A DNA stretch of 64,000 nt from Bacillus sp. CGMCC 1.16541 (GCF_003184905.1 NZ_QFRU01000022.1:1-64000), one strand, 5' to 3'; positions 52,677-62,731 are shown, numbered from the stretch's first letter. The notes: a model not told the origin generated them from the letters alone. A program made the numbers and translations.

Positions 52677-55109
52677 TTAGAAACTTACTTCTGTTTCACT
52701 TGTGTTTTTAAATTGGCGCTTATGTTGCACCGTAAAATAAATAATCGTTCCAACAACTGTGGCTGCAAAGAATAGACCTAATATCCATGCATTTTGCCAC
52801 ATAAACGTATAGTCACCACTTGAAATAACAGCTTTAAACCCTGCAACGGAATAAGTCATCGGAAGCAATGGATTAAAGTGTTGCAAAAATCCTGGGATTA
52901 ACTCTAGCGGGAACGTACCTGCACTTGTTGTTAATTGTAAAATTAAAATGATAATCGCAACAAATCGTCCAGGGTCTCCCATCGTTGTGACTAAAAATTG
53001 AATTAACGCAATGTACGTTAAGCTTGTAATGATACTAAATGTAACAAAGAGCGGTACACTTTGAACTTCAATTCCTAAGAAAGCAAGTAAGACAACATCA
53101 GCTAAAATCGCTTGTAATACCCCCACTAAGACAAGAACACCAAATTTACCAATAAACCATGAGAATCCATTTTTAGGTACAGATGCTGGCTCTCTTAATG
53201 GGAATACAATTGATAATAACAATGCTCCTACGAACAATCCTAACGATAAGAAGTAAGGTGCAAACCCTGTTCCATAGTTCGGTACTTCATTGACTCGTTT
53301 TTCTTTTACTTCTACTGGCTTTGCAAACATTTCATAGACATCGTCGTTTGCTTTTACTTTACTTGTTTCATCGGCTCCTTCTTGAAGCTTTGATGAAAGT
53401 TCATTTGAACCTTCTGATAATTGCCCCATACCATCCGTTAATTCGCTTGAGCCTTCTAATAAGCGAGACACTCCACTAAATAGTTGTGTTGAACCATTCG
53501 ATAATTCTCCTAAACCAGATGAAAGATCATTTCCACCTTTGGCTAACTCGTTTGAACCTTGCGCTAAACGAGACATGCCACTAGATAATTCATTTGAACC
53601 ATCTGATAGTTCTCCTAAGCCAGTTGAAAGATCATTTCCACCTTTAGCTAACTGGCTTACACCTGATTTTGCTTCACTAATTTTTTCACCAAATGTTTCA
53701 AGTCCTTGAACAAGCGCACCTTGACCTTTTGTTAATTCAGCTGCACCATTCGCTAGTTGCTCTTGACCTTTTAAAAGCTCTTTCACACCACCACTAAGAG
53801 CGACTTGACCTTGGTGAACTTGAGAAGCACCTGTTGATAAATCGCTAGCACCGGCTTGCAATTGAGACGCAGAGCCTGCTAACTCACCTAGTCCACCTTC
53901 TACTTGTTGATTACCTGCTGATAACTGCGCAACACTTTCTTTAAATTGCTTTAACATAGCTAACTGTTGCGGATCGTCAGTCGTTTTTATTAGTTGATCA
54001 ATTTGAGCTTCCATATCAGCTAATCCTTGATTCACTTGTTGTGCACCTGCTTTTGTTTTTTGTGCACCTTGTTGCCAAGCGTCTAGTGAGGTAGCTAATT
54101 TACTTGCTCCATCACTTACACCTTTTGTTCCTTCCGTTAACTGAGGCAATTTGCCATCCATTTCTTTCATACCAGCTAACGACTTTTGTAGACCCGATGA
54201 TAGTTGCTCAGAGCCCCCTTGTGCTTTTTGGGCACCTTCTAACAGTTGTGACTGACCATCTTTCATTTGTCCGACACCACTGTTAAGCTCATTTAAGCCA
54301 TTGCTTAACTTACCAGCTCCGTCTTTTGCTTGATTAACACCTTGATTTAATCTAGAAGATCCATCTTTTGCTGAAACAATTCCACCGTTTAACTCATCTA
54401 AGCCATTACTTAGCTTACCTGCTCCATCTTTCGCTTTTCCGATACCGTCATCTAATTTTGACGTACCATCTTTTGCCGAAACAAGTCCGTTGTTTAATTC
54501 ACTAGAACCATCTTTCGCTTTATTAATGCCATCATGAAGCTCTGTTGCACCATCACTCGCGGCTGCTAGGCCGTCTGATACGTCTTGAATTTTACTAAAT
54601 ACTTCTTCTGCGTATGTTTTCGTTAATTCATTTGATACTTCTTCTTTTATTCTGTCTACTGCTGTTCCGCCAATTTGAGCAGATAAAAAGTTAAAGCTCT
54701 CATTTGGTGTATACACAAGATCCATATTCATAGGTTTGTCATCTTGCAACGTTGTGGCATGCTGTGAGAAATTTTTAGGAATCTCAATCACCATGTAATA
54801 AGTCTGATCTTCTAATCCCTTTTTGGCTTCCTTTTCATCTACAAACTTCCACTTAAACTGAGGATTATCTTTTAACTTTGTAACTAATTCATCTCCTACG
54901 TTTAATGGTTCTTCATTTAATGTAGCACCTGCGTCTTTATTAACAATCGCTACAGGTAACTCATCTAATTGATCATAAGGGTCCCAAAACGCCCATAAAA
55001 ACATTCCAGCATATAATAATGGAATAAATAACACAGCTAATACAGGAATCAATAACTTTTTATTCTTAAACAAAGCTGCAAATTCACTGCGTAATGTTGA
55101 CTGTTTCAT
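52677..55109 (-). CDS. yhgE: YhgE/Pip family membrane protein with repeated coiled-coil-like domain
   Basis: An 810-residue membrane protein. ATG at 55109 has AAGGAGG 7 nt upstream; the frame is open to 55133. One helix near residues 23-43 is followed by a ~500-residue extracellular part with many 7-11-residue repeats (L-x-x-G, such as GLGELSDGSNELSSG, KDGAGKLSNGL), then about five helices at the C-terminus of the ABC-2/YhgE type. Related proteins include phage infection protein Pip and parts of ESX/type VII systems. The B. subtilis counterpart is also beside yhgD. Function unknown; an efflux or surface role is likely. Confidence 0.9.
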   Translation of the reverse strand: MKQSTLRSEFAALFKNKKLLIPVLAVLFIPLLYAGMFLWAFWDPYDQLDELPVAIVNKDAGATLNEEPLNVGDELVTKLKDNPQFKWKFVDEKEAKKGLEDQTYYMVIEIPKNFSQHATTLQDDKPMNMDLVYTPNESFNFLSAQIGGTAVDRIKEEVSNELTKTYAEEVFSKIQDVSDGLAAASDGATELHDGINKAKDGSSELNNGLVSAKDGTSKLDDGIGKAKDGAGKLSNGLDELNGGIVSAKDGSSRLNQGVNQAKDGAGKLSNGLNELNSGVGQMKDGQSQLLEGAQKAQGGSEQLSSGLQKSLAGMKEMDGKLPQLTEGTKGVSDGASKLATSLDAWQQGAQKTKAGAQQVNQGLADMEAQIDQLIKTTDDPQQLAMLKQFKESVAQLSAGNQQVEGGLGELAGSASQLQAGASDLSTGASQVHQGQVALSGGVKELLKGQEQLANGAAELTKGQGALVQGLETFGEKISEAKSGVSQLAKGGNDLSTGLGELSDGSNELSSGMSRLAQGSNELAKGGNDLSSGLGELSNGSTQLFSGVSRLLEGSSELTDGMGQLSEGSNELSSKLQEGADETSKVKANDDVYEMFAKPVEVKEKRVNEVPNYGTGFAPYFLSLGLFVGALLLSIVFPLREPASVPKNGFSWFIGKFGVLVLVGVLQAILADVVLLAFLGIEVQSVPLFVTFSIITSLTYIALIQFLVTTMGDPGRFVAIIILILQLTTSAGTFPLELIPGFLQHFNPLLPMTYSVAGFKAVISSGDYTFMWQNAWILGLFFAATVVGTIIYFTVQHKRQFKNTSETEVSF

Positions 55110-55134
55110 AATATCCTCCTTATTTAGAAACAAA

Positions 55135-55157
55135 TGACTATTTTCCTCATTCGGTCA
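55135..55157. promoter_or_regulatory. 23-bp dyad in the yhgE leader (YhgD operator candidate)
   Basis: TGACTA at 55135-55140 and TCGGTCA at 55151-55157 end a 23-bp element that matches 18 of 23 positions of the one upstream of yhgD. It lies 26-48 bp before the yhgE ATG. Confidence 0.6.
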
Positions 55158-55240
55158 ATTAGTAGCATAAAAAAAGAGCAATACAGTTAAAAGATATCGA
55201 CCACCAACAACTTTACGCCACTGGTGGCATTTTTACTCTT

Positions 55241-55813
55241 TTAACGAGCTAATCCTCTTAAAAAATATAATTCAATTAACTCCGCAATTTTCTCTTCTGA
55301 AAGTGGCTTGTGATTATTCTCCCAATCCGATACAAGTGCAATATACATCTTTAAAAGTAAGAAAGCTGTAATTTCAGGATCACATTGTTCAATTTCTTGC
55401 TTGTCAATCGCTTCTTCAATCTTTTGTTTAATGTAAGAAACAATAGCATTTTCCACACGTGTTAACACATCTTGAACCGCTAATGTACCAATCTCTTTCT
55501 CTTCTTGAAGCAATTTAATCATTAATTGATGCTGAGTGCGAAACTCAAGCATACGGTATAAAGCTACTTGCGCGTTTTCAAAAAAAGTACGATGATCATT
55601 GATTACTTGCTCTGCCTCTTGTTTCATTTCCATAATCATCGTTGAAACAATTTGGTCAAATAACTCTTCTTTATTCTTAAAAAACGTATAAATAGTACCT
55701 TTTCCTACGTTTGCAAGCTTTGCAACTTGATCCATTGTTGTTGCCTTATAACCAAATAGCGAAAACGATTTTGTCGCAGCCTCTACGACTAATTGCCGAC
55801 GATCGATACTCAT
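55241..55813 (-). CDS. yhgD: TetR family regulator (YhgD-like)
   Basis: A 190-residue TetR-type repressor. The N-terminal helix-turn-helix is clear (AATKSFSLFGYKATTMDQVAKLANVGKGTIYTFFKNKEELF shortened here to its core KGTIYTFF). The C-terminal ligand domain is helical and unassigned. ATG at 55813 is preferred; 55816 is also possible; GGAGG lies 6 nt before. The frame opens upstream to 55879 with no ribosome site. It precedes yhgE on the same strand. A similar 23-bp element before both genes suggests autoregulation and control of yhgE. Confidence 0.9.
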   Translation of the reverse strand: MSIDRRQLVVEAATKSFSLFGYKATTMDQVAKLANVGKGTIYTFFKNKEELFDQIVSTMIMEMKQEAEQVINDHRTFFENAQVALYRMLEFRTQHQLMIKLLQEEKEIGTLAVQDVLTRVENAIVSYIKQKIEEAIDKQEIEQCDPEITAFLLLKMYIALVSDWENNHKPLSEEKIAELIELYFLRGLAR

Positions 55814-55828
55814 CATACACCTCCAAAA

Positions 55829-55851
55829 TGACCAAATGAATAAATCAGTCA
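55829..55851. promoter_or_regulatory. 23-bp dyad upstream of yhgD
   Basis: TGACCAA at 55829-55835 and TCAGTCA at 55845-55851 bound an imperfect palindrome, similar to 55135-55157 (18 of 23 positions). It begins 16 bp before the yhgD ATG. Confidence 0.6.
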
Positions 55852-55908
55852 ATAAGTACTTGATTACTATATCATACACTTGCTTATCGGTTCAACTACT
55901 TCTCAACA

Positions 55909-55957
55909 AAAAAAGCTCCGTCGCCCTAAAATAAATATACGACCGACGGAGAGCTTT
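55909..55957 (-). terminator. hemY terminator
   Basis: AAAAGCTCCGTCG (about 55911-55923) pairs with CGACGG-AGAGCTTTT (55944-55957) with one bulge; T-run on the minus strand. Confidence 0.8.
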
Positions 55958-55962
55958 TCTTC

Positions 55963-57372
55963 TTATTTTAAATATGTTAACACTTTCTTAACCGCTTCTT
56001 CACCTTGATCAATACAATCAGGTAATCCTAGTCCTTCATAAGAGCTTCCCGCTAAGTACAACCCTTTCAATTCAGATTGTAATTGTTGACTAAGTACTTC
56101 TAATCGCTCTTTATGACCAACTGTGTATTGAGGCATCGCTTCTTTCCACCGTGTGACAATATAAAATTCTGGAGTCGTATCAATGTTCATAATTTTATTC
56201 AAATCGTCCAATACGACCTTCATAATTTCATCGTCTGATTGATCAACAATTGCTTCGTCCCCTGCTTTTCCTACATAACAACGCAATAGCACTTTGCCTT
56301 TTGGTGTTGTATGAGGCCATTTTCGATGCGTCCACGTACAAGCCGTAATGGTATAATCACTATTACGTGATACAACAAAGCCTGTACCGTCAATATCTTG
56401 TTTAATCGCTTCTTCCGGAAACGCCATTGCAATCGTTGCAACAGACGTTGAGGGCATATTTTGAAATGGCTCAAACATTTCATAATGAGCAAGCATTGAT
56501 TGTGCAGCTTGGTGTGGAGATGTAACAATGACACTATCAGCTTCTATCACTTTTCCATTATTGAGAGTAAGAGTAAACCCTTCATCTATTTTCTTAATAT
56601 GCTCTACGCGAGTTCCTTTTAAAACAGATTGAGGAGTTAATTGAGCCTCAATCGCTTCAACTAGCGATTGTAAGCCTGTTGTAAGTGTTAAAAACATTCC
56701 CTTTTTCTTCTGTTCACCCATAGGCTTAGGTTGAAGTGCACGTTGCTTTTTCATCCCAACAATTAAACTACGATGTTTTTGCTCTGCATGAAGAAATTGA
56801 GGAAACGTTGCATTTAAACTTAAACGATCAATATCGCCTGCATAAATCCCTGATAACAATGGCTCAATTAAATTTTCTACCACTTCATCCCCTAAGCGAC
56901 GGCGGAAAAAGCTTCCTAATGCTTGATCTCCATCCACCTTTGTTCTTGGAATGACAAAGTCTGCCGCAGCGCGCAACTTTCCAGCTGGTGAAAATAAGCC
57001 TGTTGTCACAAACGGTGAAATTTGAGTTGGAATTCCCATTACTGCACCTTCTGGAATTCGATGTAATCGATTTTTCACAAGTACATACGACTTTCCAGTT
57101 GAATTATGAACAAGCTTATGATCTAATCCTACCTCTTTAATAAGCTTAGACATGCTTAATTTGCGGGCTAAAAATGAATCTGGACCACGCTCAATTGTAA
57201 ACCCTCCACGACTAATGGTTTGAATCTTTCCACCTAATCGATGAGTCGCTTCAATTAATGTAAATTCGATGGGTAACCCTTTTTCATTTATTTCCTTCTG
57301 CAAATAATAAGCGGCTGTAATACCAGTTATTCCTCCACCGATGATGACAACCTTTTTATTTTTTGTACTCAC
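55963..57372 (-). CDS. hemY: Coproporphyrinogen III / protoporphyrinogen oxidase
   Basis: FAD-dependent oxidase of 469 residues in haem synthesis; in Gram-positives it oxidises coproporphyrinogen III to coproporphyrin III (CgoX). The GTG start at 57372 (MSTKNKKVVIIGGG) has AAGGCG upstream. GGGITG at 12-17 binds FAD; YEGLGLPDCIDQGEEA near the C-terminus is the matching FAD segment. It is the last gene of hemE-hemH-hemY, 161 bp after hemH. A hairpin (57458-57488) in the gap may uncouple the two. Confidence 0.94.
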   Translation of the reverse strand: MSTKNKKVVIIGGGITGITAAYYLQKEINEKGLPIEFTLIEATHRLGGKIQTISRGGFTIERGPDSFLARKLSMSKLIKEVGLDHKLVHNSTGKSYVLVKNRLHRIPEGAVMGIPTQISPFVTTGLFSPAGKLRAAADFVIPRTKVDGDQALGSFFRRRLGDEVVENLIEPLLSGIYAGDIDRLSLNATFPQFLHAEQKHRSLIVGMKKQRALQPKPMGEQKKKGMFLTLTTGLQSLVEAIEAQLTPQSVLKGTRVEHIKKIDEGFTLTLNNGKVIEADSVIVTSPHQAAQSMLAHYEMFEPFQNMPSTSVATIAMAFPEEAIKQDIDGTGFVVSRNSDYTITACTWTHRKWPHTTPKGKVLLRCYVGKAGDEAIVDQSDDEIMKVVLDDLNKIMNIDTTPEFYIVTRWKEAMPQYTVGHKERLEVLSQQLQSELKGLYLAGSSYEGLGLPDCIDQGEEAVKKVLTYLK

Positions 57373-57457
57373 GTTATCATCGCCTTTTTAATAATTTCTA
57401 CCTAATTGATTCTTCATATCTTGTTACTTTCGTGAACTTTATCACCGTTAAACGAGC

Positions 57458-57488
57458 AGTGTGGAATGATGAATACTCACTCCACACT
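57458..57488. repeat. Hairpin between hemH and hemY
   Basis: AGTGTGGA (57458-57465) and TCCACACT (57481-57488) form an 8-bp perfect stem with a 15-nt loop. No T-run. It may be an mRNA processing or attenuation site between hemH and hemY. Confidence 0.5.
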
Positions 57489-57533
57489 ATCTTAAATCAG
57501 CATCTCTCCGACACTCACCAATACAATAAGTGG

Positions 57534-58481
57534 TTAAGAAAGAGCATTTCCTTCATTTAGCTTCTTTAACACAACTGTTGCCATCGCATCGATAAATGCT
57601 AATTGTGCATTTGGCATTTCTGGACGATAGTACTTTGCTCCAATTTCATCCGTCACAACTTTACACTCATAATCGTTATCATATAATACCTCAAGATGAT
57701 CAGCGACAAATCCTGCCGGTACATATACAAATGATGTGTAGCCATGTTCTTCATGCAAGTCACGTGTTAAATCTTGTACATCGGGACCGATCCAAGGCTC
57801 TGGTGTATTACCAGCGCTTTGCCAACCAATCACATAATTTTTCACATCTGCTGCTTCAGCAATTAAATCGGCTGTCTCTTGCAATTGCTGAGGATAAGGA
57901 TCACCATTTGCAACGATTTTTTCTGGTAAGCTGTGTGCTGAAACAATTAACACAGCTTTTTCTCTTTCTTGATTACTCATTGAAGTAAAGGTTTCTTTCA
58001 CACGCTCGCTCCAATAAGAAATAAATTTCGGCTCATCATACCAACTTTCTACTGAATGGATTGTTGGTCCACCTAACTTTTCAGCTGTCTCTCTTGCACG
58101 ACCATTGTAAGATTTCACGCTAAATGTTGAGAAGTGAGGAGCTAAAACAATGCTGACCGCTTCTTTGATACCGTCTTTATGCATTTGCTCAACTGCATCT
58201 TCAACAAACGGCTCAATGTGCTTTAAACCAAGATAGGCTTTAAATTCAATCTCATCTTGAATGCTATTCAACTGTTGCTCTAAACCTTGCATCTGATCTT
58301 CGGTAATTTTCGCAAGCGGTGAAATACCTCCGATTGCTTCATAACGCTCTGTTAAGTCTTGAAGTGCCTCTGGAGAAGGCTTTCTTCCATGACGAATGTG
58401 TGTATAATAACGTTCAATGTCTTCTTCTTTATAAGGCGTACCATATGCCATAACTAGTAAACCCATTGTTTTTTTACTCAT
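57534..58481 (-). CDS. hemH: Ferrochelatase (coproporphyrin type)
   Basis: Inserts iron into coproporphyrin III (CpfC in the Gram-positive pathway). The 315-residue, soluble protein starts [35 protein letters not shown]. Its [18 protein letters not shown] and SAHSLPEKI segments hold the conserved His residues (the second aligned with the iron-binding His), and the Glu of the final metal site lies in [17 protein letters not shown] lies upstream. It is 100 bp downstream of hemE. Confidence 0.95.
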   Translation of the reverse strand: MSKKTMGLLVMAYGTPYKEEDIERYYTHIRHGRKPSPEALQDLTERYEAIGGISPLAKITEDQMQGLEQQLNSIQDEIEFKAYLGLKHIEPFVEDAVEQMHKDGIKEAVSIVLAPHFSTFSVKSYNGRARETAEKLGGPTIHSVESWYDEPKFISYWSERVKETFTSMSNQEREKAVLIVSAHSLPEKIVANGDPYPQQLQETADLIAEAADVKNYVIGWQSAGNTPEPWIGPDVQDLTRDLHEEHGYTSFVYVPAGFVADHLEVLYDNDYECKVVTDEIGAKYYRPEMPNAQLAFIDAMATVVLKKLNEGNALS

Positions 58482-58581
58482 GTGTACGACACCCCTGTTA
58501 GTTTTTTAAAAGCTCTTGTTCTCATTTTGCCACGAACAAAACGGTAAACACAAAAAATAGAGCTCTTGAAATTCTTACAAT

Positions 58582-59625
58582 TTATTGTCTATTTGCAGAA
58601 TATTCGTGAACAAATGCCGTTAAACGTTTTAATGTTTCTGGATTCACTTGAGGAAATACCCCATGACCTAAGTTAAAGATATAGCCCGGGTTCGCCATTC
58701 CTTGGTCAAGAATTGCTTTTGCACGCTCTTCTATTACTTCCCATGGAGCAAGCAAGATAGCTGGGTCTAAGTTACCTTGCACCGTTTTTGTAATCCCCAT
58801 GCTACGTGCTTCTTGAATCGGTAAGCGCCAATCTAAGCCAACAACATCTAGCGGAAGGTCATGCCATTCTTTTGCTAGATGACTTGCTCCTACTCCGAAC
58901 ATAATTAATGGAACATTCTTTTTGCGAAGTTCTGAGAAAATACGCTCCATCACAGGCTTAATATAGTAGCGGTAATCTGCTACATTTAAAGCACCTACCC
59001 AAGAGTCAAAGATTTGAACAGCTTTTGCTCCCGCATCAATCTGAGCATTTACATACGTAATCGTAGTGTCTGCAAGCTTATTCATTAACGCGAACCATGC
59101 TTTTGGTTCCGCATACATAAATGCTTTCGTTTTATTATAATTTTTAGAAGGACCGCCCTCAATCATATAACTAGCTAATGTAAACGGTGCTCCTGCAAAT
59201 CCAATTAACGGAACATTTAATTGTTCAGTTGTTAATAATTTAATTGTTTCTAAAACGTATGGTACATCTTGTTCAGGGTTAATTTCCCCTAACTTTTCCA
59301 CATCATGAATCGAGCGAATTGGGTTATCAATCACTGGTCCAATTCCTGGCTTAATGTCAACTTCTACCCCAATAGCAGGAAGCGGTGACATAATATCTTT
59401 GTATAAAATGGCTGCGTCTACATTATATTGCTCGACTGGTAACCGTGTAACATATGCACAAAGTTCAGGTTGCTTTGTAATTTCAAACAGTGAATACTTT
59501 TCTTTAATCGCACGATACTCTGGTTGCGATCTTCCTGCTTGCCTCATATACCAAACTGGTACGTAATCTGTTTTTTCCCCTCTACATGCTTTTAAAAATG
59601 TCTCATTTATTTGACGTTGACTCAT
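58582..59625 (-). CDS. hemE: Uroporphyrinogen decarboxylase
   Basis: Decarboxylates uroporphyrinogen III to coproporphyrinogen III, first gene of hemEHY. The ATG at 59625 ([10 protein letters not shown]) has AAAGGTGG 5 nt upstream; the GTG at 59634 lies inside that site and is unlikely. Of 347 residues, [14 protein letters not shown] (near 26-39) is the signature with substrate Arg, and [16 protein letters not shown] and [11 protein letters not shown] are also conserved. An 11-bp inverted repeat lies 61-95 bp upstream. Confidence 0.95.
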   Translation of the reverse strand: MSQRQINETFLKACRGEKTDYVPVWYMRQAGRSQPEYRAIKEKYSLFEITKQPELCAYVTRLPVEQYNVDAAILYKDIMSPLPAIGVEVDIKPGIGPVIDNPIRSIHDVEKLGEINPEQDVPYVLETIKLLTTEQLNVPLIGFAGAPFTLASYMIEGGPSKNYNKTKAFMYAEPKAWFALMNKLADTTITYVNAQIDAGAKAVQIFDSWVGALNVADYRYYIKPVMERIFSELRKKNVPLIMFGVGASHLAKEWHDLPLDVVGLDWRLPIQEARSMGITKTVQGNLDPAILLAPWEVIEERAKAILDQGMANPGYIFNLGHGVFPQVNPETLKRLTAFVHEYSANRQ

Positions 59626-59685
59626 AATTTCCACCTTTCTCCGTTGCCTTAAACATGACGATTATGTATAGAGATGTTCGCACAA

Positions 59686-59720
59686 ATAGTTGCCAAGAAG
59701 CATCTACTTTTGGCAACTAT
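59686..59720. repeat. 11-bp inverted repeat between pbpF and hemE
   Basis: ATAGTTGCCAA (59686-59696) is the exact complement of TTGGCAACTAT (59710-59720), 13-bp loop. It is followed on the minus strand by TTGTG rather than a T-run. It is either a weak terminator of pbpF or a regulator dyad in the hemE promoter. Confidence 0.6.
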
Positions 59721-59858
59721 CCATCGTTAATAAGTGTTCATAAATGTTTGTGAGTAATGCTTAAGATACGTAAAATAATATACTCTATTTGACACTATAC
59801 CGATTCTTTTCCATCTTGTATAGGTACATCCGTAAAATGTCAAAAAATTGTCTAACTA

Positions 59859-62093
59859 TTAACTGGCTTCTTCTTGTTTTAAGCTTTGCTCACTACCAAA
59901 AAAAGCAGGAATGACTTCATTCGATTGCTTACCATGCTTTTTCGTCTGTTTGTTGTATGGAACAACATAGTAAGTAGGTAAATGTAACACATTCACGCGT
60001 TCAACTTCATACGCGCCTTGTCCTTCCACTTTTGCGACTAATTCCGCCTCTCCATTACGCTCTTCATACACGTGATAAATCACTCTTTCATCTTCAGAAG
60101 GCGTCCACTGCAATTTGACAGTGAACAACCCTAACGGCTTAAATGTCACATCACTCGATAAATCATCCACAGCGTGTAAACGAATAGGTGCTTCTAAATC
60201 TTTTGTATCGCTTGGTTGGTTAAACGCTGTCGCATGTTTCAGGTTTGATTGCATTAAAATGTCTTTAAATAGGCGCGTTGGATACGAACTTCCTTTTGTT
60301 AAGTAATGATTTTCATTCGTTTTATCATAACCCATCCAAACTGCTCCAACCACATCAGGGGTATACCCGACAAACCACGTATCTCTTGTAGCTCCTTTTA
60401 TCGCGGAATAAGACGTAGAGCCTGTTTTCCCTGCAAGCGCTCCTTCAAATGTTCCTGATTGAGCTGTTCCTTCTTCTACAACACCTTCAAGCATCCTTGT
60501 CATGTACCATGCTGTTTGTTTTGAAAAAACTTTTTTCTCGACCTTCTCAGCTTTAGCAATGACGTTATTTTCTCGATCTTCAATCTTTTGAATGAAATAC
60601 GGTTGAATGGTTGACCCAGTGGTTGCGAATGCTCGATAAGCGGAAACTAACTGAACAGGAGACACTCCTTCACCTAATCCTCCTAATGCAATAGCTAAGC
60701 CCTTATCTTCCACAGGCATCCCTAAACGATTTAAATAATCTTTACTCGTACGAACGCCTAGTTCATTTAGTGCCCAGACAGCTGGCGCATTTTTAGAGTC
60801 TTTTAACGCATCGTACATTGTTACTTCTCCCTCATAGCTCCCATCAATATTGCGGGGAATGTAACCGTTATATGCCGTTTGTTTATCTTCTAATAATGAA
60901 TAAGGTCTAAACAGCTTTTCTTGCAGAGCTGGACCATACACAGCTAAAGGTTTCATTATGGAACCAGGCTGTCGTTTCACCTGAAGACGATTCAACCCTT
61001 TTTGAACATAATCTCTGCCGCCAATGGCAGATAATACCCCACCTGTTTGATTATCCATTAAGAGAAAGGACCCTTGTGCACCATGATCTGTACCTGGAAA
61101 GTACTTATTTTCTTGGAATAAATCGAACGCGACATTTTGAATATCTCGACTCATTGGTACCGTAATTTTATAGCCACCTTTTAATAACTCTTCATTTGAA
61201 AGATGGTATTTTGTTTTTGCTTCTTCCATCACCATATCAATATACGTTAAGAATGCCGGCTCTTTTACCCGTTGTTGAACATCCGTCCCTAACGTTCTCC
61301 CTTGCAGCCTTACAACCTCTTCTGCAGATAAGTAGTCTGCTCGTTGCATTGAATTTAGTACAACATTTCGACGCTGTAAGCTTTTTTCTGGATGTAAGAT
61401 AGGAGAATATGAGTTAGGTGCTTTTGGTAAGGCAGCTAAAAGAGCACCTTGCTCAACTGTTAAATCTGAAACATCTTTATTGAAATATAAATGCGAAGCC
61501 GCTTCAATACCGTAAGCACCATGTCCAAAGTAAATTTGATTAAGGTACATTTCTAACAATTTTTTCTTGCTGTATCGTTTTTCAAGATTAATTGCAATGA
61601 CTACTTCTTTTGTTTTACGAAGGAGTGTTTTATCGTTGGTTAGAAAAATATTCTTTGCTAACTGCTGCGTAATTGTACTTCCTCCTTCTACTTTTCCACC
61701 GGCTACTAAGTCTCGATACAATGCTCGCCCAATGGCTTTCACGTCGATTCCATGATGATGATAAAACCGAACATCTTCCACTGAAATAAATGCTTGTTGT
61801 ACATGTTCTGGAATTTGTTTAATTGTAACAAGATCTCGATTTTCAACATAAAGCTTTGTAATTTCTTGCCCATTTTGATCAACTAATCTTGTCGCTGAAT
61901 TCATGACAAACTTTTTTTCATCAATCACATAGTTTCCAAGAAACAAAATGAAAATGTATCCCACGACGCCTAGAACGAACATGCTTATGCATGCCAATGT
62001 GAAATAAAATCCTTTTTGTTTCATTGAATAACGCTGTAAATATTCTTTTAGTTTTGACTTCACGTTCTTGCACCAACTTCCCATATCTATCAA
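59859..62093 (-). CDS. pbpF: Class A penicillin-binding protein PbpF (PBP1F-type)
   Basis: Bifunctional cell-wall synthase of 744 residues: short cytoplasmic N-terminus, one helix (about 30-55), glycosyltransferase 51 domain with catalytic Glu in SVEDVRFYHHHGID and GGSTITQQLAKN, then the transpeptidase with S378-IMK, and KTGST near 555. The match to B. subtilis PbpF, also upstream of hemE, is strong. The exact start is unclear: TTG 62093, ATG 62084, GTG 62063 and ATG near 62024 are in frame, none with a good ribosome site. B. subtilis pbpF is expressed in the forespore; no promoter is obvious here. Confidence 0.92.
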   Translation of the reverse strand: MIDMGSWCKNVKSKLKEYLQRYSMKQKGFYFTLACISMFVLGVVGYIFILFLGNYVIDEKKFVMNSATRLVDQNGQEITKLYVENRDLVTIKQIPEHVQQAFISVEDVRFYHHHGIDVKAIGRALYRDLVAGGKVEGGSTITQQLAKNIFLTNDKTLLRKTKEVVIAINLEKRYSKKKLLEMYLNQIYFGHGAYGIEAASHLYFNKDVSDLTVEQGALLAALPKAPNSYSPILHPEKSLQRRNVVLNSMQRADYLSAEEVVRLQGRTLGTDVQQRVKEPAFLTYIDMVMEEAKTKYHLSNEELLKGGYKITVPMSRDIQNVAFDLFQENKYFPGTDHGAQGSFLLMDNQTGGVLSAIGGRDYVQKGLNRLQVKRQPGSIMKPLAVYGPALQEKLFRPYSLLEDKQTAYNGYIPRNIDGSYEGEVTMYDALKDSKNAPAVWALNELGVRTSKDYLNRLGMPVEDKGLAIALGGLGEGVSPVQLVSAYRAFATTGSTIQPYFIQKIEDRENNVIAKAEKVEKKVFSKQTAWYMTRMLEGVVEEGTAQSGTFEGALAGKTGSTSYSAIKGATRDTWFVGYTPDVVGAVWMGYDKTNENHYLTKGSSYPTRLFKDILMQSNLKHATAFNQPSDTKDLEAPIRLHAVDDLSSDVTFKPLGLFTVKLQWTPSEDERVIYHVYEERNGEAELVAKVEGQGAYEVERVNVLHLPTYYVVPYNKQTKKHGKQSNEVIPAFFGSEQSLKQEEAS

Positions 62094-62213
62094 TTAACAT
62101 GTTAAATGACAAGCATCATTTTTTGTATTTTTTTGACTAAAAATTTATAATTTTAGTATGCAAGTTGAAGTGCAAATGTATACAATTTCCAATTAGAAAG
62201 TGAGGAATGACGT

Positions 62214-62720
62214 ATGAACGTGTTTATCACATACGGAACACAGGATTATTTACGAAAAGTAAAAGAAGAATATGCACAAGAAACAATGGTACTCATGCAC
62301 AAAGAAGAAGACCAATTCGCACTTCTTCATGAAACAGAAGAAAAAACGGTGTTTAATGAGGCACACACATATGAAGTGTTAGATGCAGTTGGGAACTTAC
62401 CTGAAGGTGGATTTGCCGTTTTAAACAATATTCCCGTATCCGATGAAGGAAGACCTTTATTTGAACACCGATTTAATCAACGTGCTCGCCTCATTGAAAA
62501 AGAGCCTGGTTTTGCGGCTATTCGTGTATTACGTCCTCTTAAACGTGACACGTATATCATTTTAACGATGTGGAAAGACGAGCAATCCTTTAAAAACTGG
62601 CAAGAATCAAAAGCATATGACAAAGCGCATAAAAAACGCGGTACGTCTGAAGGAGTCGACCAACAATCGATTTTCCCAAGACCTTCTTATGTAACACATT
62701 ATCAAGTGATAGAGGGTTAA
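62214..62720 (+). CDS. hmoB: Haem-degrading monooxygenase HmoB (YhgC-like)
   Basis: A 168-residue protein of the antibiotic-biosynthesis-monooxygenase fold. The C-terminal ~100 residues (EKEPGFAAIRVLRPLKRDTYIILTMWKDEQSFKNWQESKAY, here cut to LTMWKDEQSFKNWQ as its core) carry the family pattern; the N-terminal ~60 residues precede it as in B. subtilis HmoB, which degrades haem and binds it with a His in the ABM domain. The location next to hemEHY/pbpF matches yhgC in B. subtilis. GTGAGGAATG lies before the ATG. Confidence 0.9.
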   Translation: MNVFITYGTQDYLRKVKEEYAQETMVLMHKEEDQFALLHETEEKTVFNEAHTYEVLDAVGNLPEGGFAVLNNIPVSDEGRPLFEHRFNQRARLIEKEPGFAAIRVLRPLKRDTYIILTMWKDEQSFKNWQESKAYDKAHKKRGTSEGVDQQSIFPRPSYVTHYQVIEG

Positions 62721-62731
62721 ACAAAAACAGG

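Noticed and set aside
52677-55109. Possible CRISPR or minisatellite array in the repetitive stretch of yhgE
   Set aside because: The repeats are degenerate at DNA level, stay in frame and code for L-x-x-G units; there are no constant repeats with unique spacers.
57596-57988. 130-codon plus-strand frame in hemH
   Set aside because: Completely antisense to the ferrochelatase gene, His-rich, no ribosome site.
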